NCBI RefSeq assembly: GCF_019392245.1
Contig: NZ_JAHXRL010000014.1
Location: forward strand, 1 to 38,936
Reading direction: 5' to 3'
DNA length: 38,936 bases
Origin: Sulfitobacter sp. CW3
GTDB lineage: Bacteria > Pseudomonadota > Alphaproteobacteria > Rhodobacterales > Rhodobacteraceae
Position 1 is the stretch's first letter, and each line of letters begins with the position of its first letter. The notes under the pieces were generated by a model. The model was not told the origin of the DNA and searched no databases. It saw only the letters and a program-made list of their open reading frames with translations. A program made the position numbers and the translations under genes. Shown here piece by piece: positions 16,166 to 25,479 of the stretch.

Positions 16166-17569
16166 GTGATTAGTAGTTCATCAACGGAAAACACGGACCC
16201 TCCGGTGCCAATGGCATCGGGGGGTTTGTCAGACGAAGATCAAGCGCTTAGTCGCTTGCAGGACCGGTTCCAGACAGTCGAGCAACTCACGTCTTTTCTA
16301 CGGCGTGCGGTTCTCGATATTGAAAGGGTGCTCAGCAAACAGCTTACCGAGATTATCGAAGCACCTTCCTTTCAAAGGTTGGAGGGCCGCTGGATGGGCT
16401 TGGCAAGCGTTGTTTGGGCCGCAGATGTTTCAAGCAACATTAAAATAAAAATCCTGGACCTGAGCTGGGAGGAATTGTCGCGCGATTTACACTACAAAAA
16501 CGAAATTCGCCGATCGGTTCTGTACACGCTTCTGGGTCAACGAGAGCTAGATACTCTGGGCGGCGAACCCGTAGGTATTGCAATGATCGACCATGGTTTG
16601 TCCATGAGTTTGGATACAGAGTTCGACGATCTCTATACTGCGCAATTGATCTGCAGCATGGCCGAAGCATGTATGTGTCCGATAATTATGGGCGTTTCAG
16701 ATGATTTTTTCGGCGAGACCGATGCGGCTTGGTTCACTGACATACGGCGGGTCGATAGTGTTTTACACGGAGACGAGTATCGCGGATGGCAAACCCTTCG
16801 GGGCGTCCCTAACGCGCGGTTTCTAGGGGTCGTTTTGTCGAAAACCCAATTGCGCGGCCGCTACGAAGACAGGGATGTCGGCTTTTTCTACCATCAACAG
16901 CCAAGCGAAAGCCAAGGGTTGTGGGCATCGGGTTGTTACGACTTTTTGCGCACCGTCATTGCAGAATTTCATCGCTGCGCTTGGTTCGGGTTTTTGAAGC
17001 TCGTCAGCAACAAACCGGGCGTTGGGGCTGTCGTTGGTCCATCGACCCACCCTGTACCTATTGGTTGCATGCGCAACGCGCGCGCCAATATTCGGATGAC
17101 GCGCAATCAGGCACATGCTTATGGGGACAATGGCTTTATGGCTCTGGCCGAAAGTACAAAAAATAACATGCTCTATTTCGTCGGCAATCGCACGGTTACG
17201 GATTGCAGTGGGTCATCGGAAAAAGAGATCGTGACGCAAATGCAATCTGTGATGATTGCTTGCCGGATTGTTCATTATATCAAAGTCCAGATCAGGGCGT
17301 TGATAGGTCAGGTGAAAACTGCCGCTGAATGCGAAGTAATCCTAAACAACTGGTTTGACGCATACGTGTCCCCGTCAAGTTCGTCCCTTGAGTTGCAAGC
17401 CAAGTATCCGCTTCGCGGCGCGCGGGTCAGCGTATCAGATGGCGCATCAGATAGTGCGCGCTTTCAATGCAGTATCGTTGTGCGTCCGCAGTATCAAATT
17501 GACAACGTGCTTGGTGAAATCCAGCTTAGAACGGATTTTGGCACCGGCAGTTCAGGGGAGCCCGCGTAA
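16166..17569 (+). CDS. Second TssC-like sheath protein
   Basis: A 467-residue TssC paralogue with the same order of motifs as the gene upstream: QRLEGRWMGLASVVWAAD, LYTLLGQRELDTLGGEPVGI, PIIMGVSDDFFG, ARFLGVVLSKTQLRGRYED, CRIVHYIKVQIRALIG and VVRPQYQIDNVLGEIQLRT. It has clearly diverged from 14674-16155 and may cap the sheath at the baseplate or form a minor sheath component, like the TssC40/TssC41 pair of Agrobacterium. The GTG at 16166 is the first in-frame start; ATG 16211 is an alternative and neither has a strong ribosome binding site. The stop is directly followed by the tssE ATG. Confidence 0.9.
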   Translation: MISSSSTENTDPPVPMASGGLSDEDQALSRLQDRFQTVEQLTSFLRRAVLDIERVLSKQLTEIIEAPSFQRLEGRWMGLASVVWAADVSSNIKIKILDLSWEELSRDLHYKNEIRRSVLYTLLGQRELDTLGGEPVGIAMIDHGLSMSLDTEFDDLYTAQLICSMAEACMCPIIMGVSDDFFGETDAAWFTDIRRVDSVLHGDEYRGWQTLRGVPNARFLGVVLSKTQLRGRYEDRDVGFFYHQQPSESQGLWASGCYDFLRTVIAEFHRCAWFGFLKLVSNKPGVGAVVGPSTHPVPIGCMRNARANIRMTRNQAHAYGDNGFMALAESTKNNMLYFVGNRTVTDCSGSSEKEIVTQMQSVMIACRIVHYIKVQIRALIGQVKTAAECEVILNNWFDAYVSPSSSSLELQAKYPLRGARVSVSDGASDSARFQCSIVVRPQYQIDNVLGEIQLRTDFGTGSSGEPA

Positions 17570-17974
17570 ATGAGTTTCGCGACTGCATTTTTGGGTGTCC
17601 GCGAGGGTGGCACCGTAGAGTCTCAAATTGGCTTGAATGTGCAAACATTGCTGCAAGCGATTGCACCCGAATGGGAGGTCAGCCGCGGACTTGAGAACGT
17701 GCGCGCATCTAATTTATGTTACGGTGTGCCAATGACCTGGGCGATTGGTGACGGCCAAACCAGCACGCAAATGCGGGGTGTATTGCGCGAGCGTTTGAAA
17801 CGGTTTGAACCACGCTTGTCGGTTCTGTCAGAAATTGAGGTAGAAGAAGATTCCGATCAGAATACCGTCTCGTTTTATATCGTAGGCGGCGTTCATGGAA
17901 AGACCGGCACCGAAGCTTTCGAGATCGAGACAAAGCTGTCGCGCATGGATCAAAACGTTGAAGAGGGTTCCTAG
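17570..17974 (+). CDS. tssE: T6SS baseplate protein TssE
   Basis: A 134-residue gp25-like baseplate protein that starts sheath assembly. The family signature is the block RERLKRFEPRLSVLSEIEVE (about residues 68-87), which includes the conserved E-P-R/L core. The N-terminus (VESQIGLNVQTLLQAIAPEW) is a typical helix pair. The ATG directly follows the stop of the second tssC, and tssF starts 3 bp after its own stop. Length is normal. Confidence 0.87.
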   Translation: MSFATAFLGVREGGTVESQIGLNVQTLLQAIAPEWEVSRGLENVRASNLCYGVPMTWAIGDGQTSTQMRGVLRERLKRFEPRLSVLSEIEVEEDSDQNTVSFYIVGGVHGKTGTEAFEIETKLSRMDQNVEEGS

Positions 17975-17977
17975 AGT

Positions 17978-19777
17978 ATGGAGCAAATTCTTCAACACTA
18001 TGAAACCGAGCTCGACTATATGCGTCGGGCTTTTCAGGAGTTTGAAAAGAGCTATCCGCAAAAGGCAAAGTCTTTGGGGATTTCCGCCGGACGTAGTTCT
18101 GATCCGGACGTCCAGCGACTCGCAGACTCGCTGGCGCTTCATGCGGCGCGCCTCTCCAAGAGGTTGGATGACACGCTTCCCGAGACTGCGCTGGATTTGA
18201 TCCGGATTCTAGCGCCTACATTCCTGCTCGGTGCGCCAAGCTATACGGCTGTCAAGCTTGACCCCGGTACCGATGCGTTGGCTGAGAAAACTGTTCTTGC
18301 TGCCGGTACAGAAATGCCAGTGACGATAAAGGGTGATCGGCCCAGTTGCCGGTTTTCGACCGCGCGCGACGTCACATTGCACCCCATCACGGTAAAATCG
18401 GTGCGACTGGAGCGCGCGCCGTTTCGCTTTAGCGCCCCGGAATCTTTGGTTGGATGTGAAACCGCAATATGCGTGACTTTGGCGTCTTTGGATGCCGGGC
18501 AGCCCCTTGCCGAGGTGGGCATTAACGCGCTCGAGCTTTATGTCAGTGCGGAAGGCGCGCGCAAACAGCGGTTGATTGATGTGCTGAGCGGCGAAGTATT
18601 TGGCGTGGGCTATGGGGAAACCGGAGCAGAACGTAGCACGAAAAGTGTAACAAATTTTCTGAGCTCCGACAGTTTCGCCCTGAGCATGACAGAAGAAACA
18701 CGTACATTCCTGCCGCGTGAAAAGACTGAAATGGAAGCGCTGGCGCGGCTACGTGATTTTCTGGCCTATCCTGACAAAGCTGCATTTTTCACCTTGTCGG
18801 ATACGGATAACAGCTTTGCCAAGCATGCAGGATCGGAAGTCGAACTTCGGTTCTTTTTGTCCAACCAAGGCGCACAACAAATCAAAGAGTTATCCGATGG
18901 GGATTTGTCGGTGAATGTTGTGCCGACTTTAAACCTGTATCTGGATCAGTCTAGGCCAGCGCGGTACGATTTTACCCGGCTGCAAGTACCGGTAAAGCCG
19001 GAAACCAGCGCCGATATGGACGTGGATTGCTTGCAGATCAGAAGCGTTCGTAAGTTGACCTCTGAAGGGGAGCAGCTTTTGCCATGCATCACCTCCGGAC
19101 AACGGCGGGACACGGGCGGTGTTCCGGTCTGGCAGGAACGTTATCAAACAGGTGAGTTTGACGCCGCACGCCGCGAGATCAGTTTTTCGACGTTTGAGGG
19201 CCAAGGCAGCGACCCGGAACCTCTCGATTTTGTTGCAAGCATGTATTGCTCAAACGGCCGCGCGGCCTTTGCGCCAAGACCGGGAACGCAGGTCTTTTTC
19301 AATAGCGATGCGCTGGCAGAATGCCCGTTTTATCTGATCGACGAACCAAGCGCGCCCATTGCGCCCGATGTCAAAATTGATCGTCTGTGGGACGTGCTGT
19401 CCATGATCGATGGGAACTTTGCGACTATTTTTGACTCGTCCTCTCCTAGTGAGCGGTTGCGCGAGACACTGCATTTGTCGGCCCCTTCGGGGTATGCAGA
19501 TGCAGCCAACGCGATTTGGGATGTGAAGGTGACCCAGTCAATTGCGCCCATTCGCGTGGGGCGTAATATGTTGTTGTCAGCAGGCAGCCAGATCGAAGTG
19601 GTTTTGGACGTTGATGCACTGCCATTCGCGCGTCATGTTTTTGCCAACGCACTGCACTTCTTCTTTGCGGCGATGATCAGCTATGATCGTTTCTTCCAGC
19701 TCAAACTACGCGAGCGGGGTAAGGAAAAGCCATTCAAAGTCTTCCCGCGTCAGCACGGTGGGCAAATATGCGGCTAA
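17978..19777 (+). CDS. tssF: T6SS baseplate protein TssF
   Basis: A 599-residue TssF (VasA/ImpG family), which with TssG and TssK forms the baseplate wedge. The N-terminus LQHYETELDYMRRAFQEFEK followed by DPDVQRLADSLALHAARLSK is highly typical (paired YE-x-EL-x-Y-R and DP-V-RL motifs). RPARYDFTRLQVPVKP in the middle and FFFAAMISYDRFFQLKLRER near the C-terminus are the usual later landmarks. The gene overlaps tssG by 10 bp, so the pair is translationally coupled. Confidence 0.92.
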   Translation: MEQILQHYETELDYMRRAFQEFEKSYPQKAKSLGISAGRSSDPDVQRLADSLALHAARLSKRLDDTLPETALDLIRILAPTFLLGAPSYTAVKLDPGTDALAEKTVLAAGTEMPVTIKGDRPSCRFSTARDVTLHPITVKSVRLERAPFRFSAPESLVGCETAICVTLASLDAGQPLAEVGINALELYVSAEGARKQRLIDVLSGEVFGVGYGETGAERSTKSVTNFLSSDSFALSMTEETRTFLPREKTEMEALARLRDFLAYPDKAAFFTLSDTDNSFAKHAGSEVELRFFLSNQGAQQIKELSDGDLSVNVVPTLNLYLDQSRPARYDFTRLQVPVKPETSADMDVDCLQIRSVRKLTSEGEQLLPCITSGQRRDTGGVPVWQERYQTGEFDAARREISFSTFEGQGSDPEPLDFVASMYCSNGRAAFAPRPGTQVFFNSDALAECPFYLIDEPSAPIAPDVKIDRLWDVLSMIDGNFATIFDSSSPSERLRETLHLSAPSGYADAANAIWDVKVTQSIAPIRVGRNMLLSAGSQIEVVLDVDALPFARHVFANALHFFFAAMISYDRFFQLKLRERGKEKPFKVFPRQHGGQICG

Positions 19778-20724
19778 CAGAGAAACGCTCCCAACGTCTG
19801 ATCGATATTCAGCCGGTTCAAGCGGACCGCCTCAAAGACCCGTATTTCGCGCAGGCGCTTGAACGGGGCGCTTTTGATCCGTTTCCCGACGGAACCCAAG
19901 CTTTGGGGCCTGTGCAAAATCGTGGGGCGCTCGCGCGTAACAGTGGCATCACAGAAACCGAAATTCCCGGCGGCGCGTTAAGCGGGTTTGACGGCGCATT
20001 GCCAGAGCATATCCAAGAGGCTTTGCAGTTCAACCTGCACAATGATGACGATAGCCTAAAGGCATTTCTCGCTATTTTTGATCGCCGTCTGATGCAGCTG
20101 GATCTTCGCGTGCGGCGGGCTGGCGCGCTTGTTGCGACCCAAGATGCGGATGGCCAAGACGGCCCAAGCATTCTTGATCGCATGTTGCGGATGGTGAATA
20201 AAAACACCGACGATACACGTTATTTTCAGCTGCTTCTTCCGTTTCTTTCGCGGGTGCGTAGCTTGAACGGGCTGCGCGATGCGGTCAGTTGGCTTACGCA
20301 GCGCGATGTACGGGTTTCGGTGAATTTCGACGCGACCCATCCTATCGATGTTGATAGCCGGACGTATTTGTCAGCGCGCAAATCTGGCAACGCCGGGCTA
20401 GGGCAGGGCACCCTTTTGGGGCGTTTGGGCCGGACACCAATGGGACGCATTTCAGTTTATATCGCTTGCACTGATCGCCAAGATTTAGATCGGATTGCAG
20501 CAGACTCGGCGTGGTTGGCCGAGTTGAAAAAGGTGATCACGCTTTTCTTGCGTGATCCAGTACCAGTTACAATTTACGCCGATGTTATGCGGCACATGCT
20601 GAGCGCTCCGATCTTGTCCTCTAATAAGGGACGTGCTGATCGGCTTGGCGCTTATAATATATTTCAACCGGAGCGTGCGCCTGACCAGCGTGCAACTATT
20701 AAATTATCAGAAGTTTCAATGTGA
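19768..20724 (+). CDS. tssG: T6SS baseplate protein TssG
   Basis: A 318-residue TssG (VasB/ImpH family) that binds two TssF copies in the baseplate. Seen features are the start-proximal DPYFAQALERGAFDPF-like segment, PEHIQEALQFNLHNDDDSLK, AFLAIFDRRLMQLDLRVRR, the FLSRVRSLNGLRDAVSWLT segment and a C-terminal LGQGTLLGRLGRTPMGRISV block that corresponds to the family's LG-x-x-LG motif. The ATG lies 10 bp inside tssF. clpV begins 10 bp after its stop. Confidence 0.85.
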   Translation: MRLTEKRSQRLIDIQPVQADRLKDPYFAQALERGAFDPFPDGTQALGPVQNRGALARNSGITETEIPGGALSGFDGALPEHIQEALQFNLHNDDDSLKAFLAIFDRRLMQLDLRVRRAGALVATQDADGQDGPSILDRMLRMVNKNTDDTRYFQLLLPFLSRVRSLNGLRDAVSWLTQRDVRVSVNFDATHPIDVDSRTYLSARKSGNAGLGQGTLLGRLGRTPMGRISVYIACTDRQDLDRIAADSAWLAELKKVITLFLRDPVPVTIYADVMRHMLSAPILSSNKGRADRLGAYNIFQPERAPDQRATIKLSEVSM

Positions 20725-20734
20725 GGATCACGCA

Positions 20735-23296
20735 ATGGCTAGCTTAACAAAACTTGTAACACGACTTTCCCCTCAGCTTCGTGTCTCTTTGGAAAACGGC
20801 GTCGGCGAAGCTATTAAACGCAAAGCAGCGGCGGTCGAAACCAGCCATTGGCTGTTCCATATTCTTTTTGGTAACGATCCTGAATTTCAAGCATTTCTGG
20901 AAGACCAAGGCGTGAACATGAGCGCGCTGCAAGCCGAGATTGAACGTGCCATGCCTGTGGGTTCGGGTGATGGGGGCCAGCAGCCGACTATTTCTGGGTC
21001 CGTGACAAAATTAATCGAACAAGCGTGGTTGCACGCGTCTATCGAAATGAATTTGGGCCAGATCACGCCAGAAGTGTTTTTGCTGACGACACAGCTACCC
21101 AATTCGCTTGGCGCACGTGCAGAGCCGTTGGAGGCGCTCAAGCCGATGTCCACGGATGCGCTGAAAGCATTCTGCGCTGAACGTGGCAAATCCGTTGCTG
21201 CGTCGACGTCCGGTGGTGGTGCCCAAACCGGGATCACAGGCGACGGTACTGCCCTTGAGAAATATACCATTAATTTGACGGAACGCGCCCGAAATGGCGA
21301 ATTGGATACGGTTTTGGGCCGAACTCATGAGGTAGCAAAGGCGATCGACGTGCTGCTTCGCAAGCGTCAGAATAACCCCATTTTATTGGGCGCGCCCGGC
21401 GTCGGTAAAACTGCTGTGGTCGAAGGTTTGGCCCAGAAGATCGCGTCAGGCGAGGTGCCGGATCAATTGAAGGGCGCAGATCTTGTCAGTCTGGACATGG
21501 GGCTTTTGCAAGCGGGCGCGAGCGTCAAAGGCGAATTCGAAGAACGCCTCAAGAATGTTATTAATGAAGTCCAAGCCTCTGAAACGCCGATTATTGTCTT
21601 TATTGACGAAGCCCACACAATGATCGGGGCAGGGGGCACCGAAGGTCAGAACGATGCGGCCAACTTGTTGAAACCAGCGCTGGCCCGCGGTGAATTCCGT
21701 ACAGTAGCGGCCACAACATTTGCTGAGTATAAGAAATACTTTGAAAAAGACCCCGCCCTATCGCGGCGTTTCCAGCCGATCACCATCGAAGAGCCCGGCC
21801 GCGACGCTGCCATCAACATTTTGCGCGCAGTGGCCGAAGGGCTAAGCAAACACCACAATGTCTTTGTCCGCGAAGAAGCGATCAAGTCAGCCGTCGATCT
21901 GTCGGTCCGCTTTATGCCGTCCCGCCGTTTGCCCGACAAAGCGATCAGCTTGATGGATACGGCCTGCGCGCGGGTTGCATTATCACAACATGCGCGTCCG
22001 GCGCAGATCGAGCAACTGGAAGAAGAGCTGCGTTTTGTCGAAGCGGAATTAGCCAAGTCATTATCCGACGCACGTGTGTTCGGTGAACCCGAGTTCGATC
22101 CTACAGAGCTGAATACCAGCATCGAGGAATTGCAAACGACAGTTGCTGACCGGATTTCGCTGTGGGAAGAGCAAAAAGAGAAAGTCGCACAACGACTTGA
22201 GCTGGCCCGCGCGTCGATGGAAGACGAGTCTGTGACCGCGCCGCTGCCAGACGATGGCGACAAAGATGAAACGGTAATTGTGCATCCTTGGGTGACACAG
22301 GAAACCGTCGCGGAAATTGTTTCCGATTGGACCGGCGTTCCGGTTTCCAACCTTGGGGCCAGTGAAGCGGAACGTTTGCTCACGCTCGAAGATACGCTGA
22401 AAGAGCGGGTTATTGGTCAGGATGCGGCAATTGCTGCGATCTCGCGATCCCTCAAGATTTCGCGCGCGGGGCTTACGGATACGCGCAAGCCGATCGGTGT
22501 GTTTATGATGTGCGGACCGTCAGGTGTTGGTAAAACCGAAACGGCGCTTGCTATCGCGGATCAATTCTTTGGCGGTGAGGATGCGGTCACAACCATCAAC
22601 ATGACTGAGTTTAAAGAGGCCCATAAAGTATCCATGCTGCTTGGTGCCGCGGCGGGGTACGTTGGCTATGGCAAGGGCGGCGTGCTTACCGAAGCTGTGC
22701 GGCGCAGACCTTATTGCGTCTTGCTGTTGGACGAGATGGAAAAGGCACATCGTGAAATTCACGACATCTTTTTCCAGATCTTCGACAAAGGGCACATCAG
22801 CGATAGCGAAGGCAATGAGGTCGATTTCCGCAATACAATTATCATCATGACGTCCAATGCCGGGGGCGAGGAAATTCGAGATTACATCGATAGTGTCGAA
22901 CATGATCCTAAATCAGATGAGCTGAACGCCCATTTGCGGCCACTGCTTCTTGATTTCTTCAGCCCTGCCTTTATTGGCCGGACCGAGCTGATCGCCTACC
23001 GTCCGCTTACTGCGGAAGTGGGCAGCAAGCTCACAGAAATCCACCTAAACCGGATCAAAAAGCGTATTCATGCGCAGTACGGCGCAGAATTCAGCTGGGA
23101 GCAGAGCTTTGTCGATTATGTGGTTAATGCCAACAACGATCCGTTGTCGGGTGGCCGGGCGCTCGAAGCGATCATCAACAAAAACTTTCTCCCCAAGCTG
23201 GCAGAATACTGTATCAGCAAAGTCATCGATGGGGCATTGTTAGAAACAATCTCAGTGTCGCATGATGGCAATGAAGTTGTGCTAACTACGGAGTGA
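20735..23296 (+). CDS. clpV: T6SS sheath-recycling AAA+ ATPase ClpV (TssH)
   Basis: An 853-residue Hsp100/ClpB-type unfoldase that disassembles contracted TssB-TssC sheath. The N-domain binds the sheath (residues 1-150). The first AAA+ module has Walker A GAPGVGKTA near 218 and Walker B IIVFIDEAHTMIGAG. A coiled middle region (QIEQLEEELRFVEAELAKSL) is present. The second module has GPSGVGKTETA near 593 and VLLLDEMEKAH. An upstream ATG at 20633 gives 34 extra codons that lie inside tssG; ATG 20735, with GAGGATCAC upstream, gives the normal MASLTKLVTRLSP start and is preferred. Confidence 0.94.
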   Translation: MASLTKLVTRLSPQLRVSLENGVGEAIKRKAAAVETSHWLFHILFGNDPEFQAFLEDQGVNMSALQAEIERAMPVGSGDGGQQPTISGSVTKLIEQAWLHASIEMNLGQITPEVFLLTTQLPNSLGARAEPLEALKPMSTDALKAFCAERGKSVAASTSGGGAQTGITGDGTALEKYTINLTERARNGELDTVLGRTHEVAKAIDVLLRKRQNNPILLGAPGVGKTAVVEGLAQKIASGEVPDQLKGADLVSLDMGLLQAGASVKGEFEERLKNVINEVQASETPIIVFIDEAHTMIGAGGTEGQNDAANLLKPALARGEFRTVAATTFAEYKKYFEKDPALSRRFQPITIEEPGRDAAINILRAVAEGLSKHHNVFVREEAIKSAVDLSVRFMPSRRLPDKAISLMDTACARVALSQHARPAQIEQLEEELRFVEAELAKSLSDARVFGEPEFDPTELNTSIEELQTTVADRISLWEEQKEKVAQRLELARASMEDESVTAPLPDDGDKDETVIVHPWVTQETVAEIVSDWTGVPVSNLGASEAERLLTLEDTLKERVIGQDAAIAAISRSLKISRAGLTDTRKPIGVFMMCGPSGVGKTETALAIADQFFGGEDAVTTINMTEFKEAHKVSMLLGAAAGYVGYGKGGVLTEAVRRRPYCVLLLDEMEKAHREIHDIFFQIFDKGHISDSEGNEVDFRNTIIIMTSNAGGEEIRDYIDSVEHDPKSDELNAHLRPLLLDFFSPAFIGRTELIAYRPLTAEVGSKLTEIHLNRIKKRIHAQYGAEFSWEQSFVDYVVNANNDPLSGGRALEAIINKNFLPKLAEYCISKVIDGALLETISVSHDGNEVVLTTE

Positions 23297-23300
23297 ACCA

Positions 23301-24032
23301 ATGAAATCCCGCAGATGTGCGCCTTTGGTTACTGCCGCAGTCGTTGCGGTCTTGAACCTGTTCGGCGCGGCGCATCTTAGCGCCCAAGGCGCGCAGCCTC
23401 TGCGTTTGGCGACGCAGGAGTTGCCGCCCTATCAGATGATCGAGGGCGATAGGATGACCGGGATTGCGGTCAGGCGTATTAGATGTGCGCTTGACCGGTT
23501 GGATATTTCCTATGAGTTGTACATGACCACTTGGTCTGAGGCTCAATTGGGCACACAAACCGGTCGCTTCGATGGGTTCTTTGTCGGGTCCTCCAATGCG
23601 GCCCGGGCAGAGTTTTCTGTCTCGTCTATCCCCGTCGTTTCCGAAAGTCTTGCTTGGTATCTCCCGCTCAATTCAGAGATTGATCCAAATGACGCAAAGG
23701 ATGCGTTGCGGGCGCGGTATGGGGCCAAGTTTGCTACGTCGAAATGGCGCTACCTGCATCGCAATGGCTATAATGTTGTGATGCGTCCACGGGATGCGGA
23801 TTCCCTTTTGAACATGTTGCTGGTAGGGGATGTGGATGTTGCATTGGAATATGAACTTATTTTCGCACATTTTTTGGGAGAACGAGGTTTGAGCGAAAGT
23901 CAGTTTCAGAAGGTTCCTTTTCGCCGTCAACAGATGGGCGCGCATTTCTCAAAGCGATTTGTCGAGGCAAACCCCCTATTTCTAAAACGGTTCAATGAGA
24001 GTCTTCAACAATGTCTGGTGGCACTGCAATGA
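23301..24032 (+). CDS. Periplasmic family 3 solute-binding protein inside the T6SS operon
   Basis: A 243-residue exported protein of the amino acid-type solute-binding family 3 (PF00497-like). A signal peptide (about 1-30) is followed by LRLATQELPPYQMIEGDRMT and GIAVRRIRCALDRL, the family's opening strands. GRFDGFFVGSSNAARAEFSV, FATSKWRYLHRNGYNVVM and LLVGDVDVALEYELIF correspond to the substrate-lobe segments. It starts 4 bp after the clpV stop and its own stop overlaps the tagH start, so it is firmly inside the apparatus operon, with no permease or ATPase. Inference: it senses a periplasmic ligand for the T6SS or modulates it, rather than feeding a transporter. Confidence 0.8.
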   Translation: MKSRRCAPLVTAAVVAVLNLFGAAHLSAQGAQPLRLATQELPPYQMIEGDRMTGIAVRRIRCALDRLDISYELYMTTWSEAQLGTQTGRFDGFFVGSSNAARAEFSVSSIPVVSESLAWYLPLNSEIDPNDAKDALRARYGAKFATSKWRYLHRNGYNVVMRPRDADSLLNMLLVGDVDVALEYELIFAHFLGERGLSESQFQKVPFRRQQMGAHFSKRFVEANPLFLKRFNESLQQCLVALQ

Positions 24033-24922
24033 CATTAAGTGTTCAACTCATTCAGATCCCGCCGGCCGAAACTGTGCCCAAGCGCGAGTTCTATTTAAAT
24101 AGCCCGACGATCAAGATTGGTCGGGAGTTTTCGACCGATATCTGCCTGCCTGATGTTTCAGAGGTCATGTCGCGCGTACATGTAACGATCGAACGGTTGG
24201 ATGATGGTCGATACACTGTCACCGATACCAGTACCAACGGCACCAAGTTGAATAATGATCCGCTAAAACCACAGGAGCCGCAGCCCGTAAATGACGGGGA
24301 TATCCTGAGCTTTGCGGGATATCGGTTGCTGATGGGAATTGTGCAAACAACCGCGACAGATGACGTTATCGAGTTTGTTCCAGAGCGGACTTTTGATCAG
24401 GAGACGGACATTTCCAGCGATGCGCCAATCTTGCCGGATCATGATATTGAAGAGATGCCAGTAGACCCCGATACAGGTTTTTCGCAGACCGAATTGGATT
24501 TAGATGCTGATCTTTTGTTTGATCCTTTCGCTGAGGGCCCCGAAATAAGAGCGTCGGCCGAAGCTGAGGTAGCCGAGGGCCTCAGAAAAGAAGTGGCCAT
24601 GGAAATCGACGTTTCTGAAAAATCTCAGGTATCCAAGATGCCGGCACATCCTGGTGCGACCGATCTTCAGGATATCTATGCCCGCGCGGGGATGCGTCGT
24701 GAAAACGTTGCCCAGGCTATGGAACGCGCGCTAGAGAAGTTTTTAAACGAATTAGACCCTAATCTGCTGCAAGAGGACTATGACGATTACATGCCCTTAT
24801 TCGGCAATCGAAAAAAGCGATACTGGGCGATCCACCGACGCCAATTCAACAAAAAGCGCAGCAACGGTGAGTTTCGCAGAACGTTTATGTCTCTTTTCGC
24901 AGAAGAGATGCGCAAACTATGA
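24011..24922 (+). CDS. tagH: T6SS FHA-domain protein TagH (Fha)
   Basis: A 303-residue cytoplasmic FHA protein that binds phosphothreonine and promotes T6SS assembly. The FHA domain covers about 25-110: IKIGREFSTDICLPDVSEVM (GR and S contacts), SRVHVTIERLDDGRYTVTD, then the TSTNGTKLNN motif. After an acidic linker (about 125-220) comes the T6SS-specific C-terminal domain (RENVAQAMERALEKFLNELD, then LFGNRKKRYWAIHRRQF). ATG 24011 overlaps the SBP gene by 22 bp; ATG 24029, overlapping its stop by 4 bp, is an alternative. tssJ overlaps its stop. Its usual kinase partner is the broken gene at 3435 or is elsewhere. Confidence 0.87.
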   Translation: MSGGTAMTLSVQLIQIPPAETVPKREFYLNSPTIKIGREFSTDICLPDVSEVMSRVHVTIERLDDGRYTVTDTSTNGTKLNNDPLKPQEPQPVNDGDILSFAGYRLLMGIVQTTATDDVIEFVPERTFDQETDISSDAPILPDHDIEEMPVDPDTGFSQTELDLDADLLFDPFAEGPEIRASAEAEVAEGLRKEVAMEIDVSEKSQVSKMPAHPGATDLQDIYARAGMRRENVAQAMERALEKFLNELDPNLLQEDYDDYMPLFGNRKKRYWAIHRRQFNKKRSNGEFRRTFMSLFAEEMRKL

Positions 24923-25479
24923 GAATGCGTACTATCCAGCTTGGTGTTTGTTTATGTGCGGCCCTTTTCGCCCTTAGCGCTTGTGGCGACGCGAACAAAA
25001 AGAAGGGGCCAATCAACAAAACAATTTGGGTCGAAGCTGGCCCGAATGTGAACCAATATAATGATTCAGCGAACCCTATCGTTGTGCGGATCTACCAACT
25101 CAGCTCTCGGACCGAATTTGAGGCGGCATCGTTTTGGGGAATTTTCAACAATGATGCCCCTGATCTAGCAGGTGCGATCCTTGATAAAAGATCCTTGTCG
25201 CCACTCTATCCGGGCGAAAAGCGTTTGGTCGCATTCGATCTTCAGCCCGATGTTTTCTATCTGGCAGCTTTTGCAGAGTTTTCGAATTACGAAACTCAGC
25301 AGTTCAAGACCGTCGTGCCGATGAGTCTGGACCGGTTGGATAACGGCGTCACTATTTCCGTTGCCTCGTCTGGTGTATCAATCCAATTCCGTAAATCCGA
25401 AGATTCAAAAGAAGACTCGGAGAGGAAGCCCGGGTTCTTCTCCAAACTGATGGCGAAACTTTTCAAAGGAGGCGAATAA
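24919..25479 (+). CDS. tssJ: T6SS outer-membrane lipoprotein TssJ
   Basis: A 186-residue lipoprotein that tethers TssM to the outer membrane. The signal peptide ends in the lipobox LSAC, making the Cys about residue 21 the lipidated N-terminus. The body has the transthyretin-like strands of TssJ: PIVVRIYQLSSRTEFEAASF with FWGIF (the family RI-YQL block), YPGEKRLVAFDLQPDVFYLA and VTISVASSGVSIQF. A basic C-terminal tail follows. ATG overlaps the tagH stop (ATGA) and its stop overlaps the tssK ATG (TAATG). Confidence 0.88.
   Translation: MRMRTIQLGVCLCAALFALSACGDANKKKGPINKTIWVEAGPNVNQYNDSANPIVVRIYQLSSRTEFEAASFWGIFNNDAPDLAGAILDKRSLSPLYPGEKRLVAFDLQPDVFYLAAFAEFSNYETQQFKTVVPMSLDRLDNGVTISVASSGVSIQFRKSEDSKEDSERKPGFFSKLMAKLFKGGE

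Noticed and set aside
20633..20734. Upstream ATG giving ClpV 34 extra residues
   Set aside because: The extension lies within tssG and reads as an atypical sequence; ATG 20735 has a GAGGA site and the usual ClpV start.
21646..22383. 245-codon open frame on the minus strand
   Set aside because: It lies fully antisense to clpV, has Ser/Arg-rich low-complexity content and follows from the codon pattern of the real gene.
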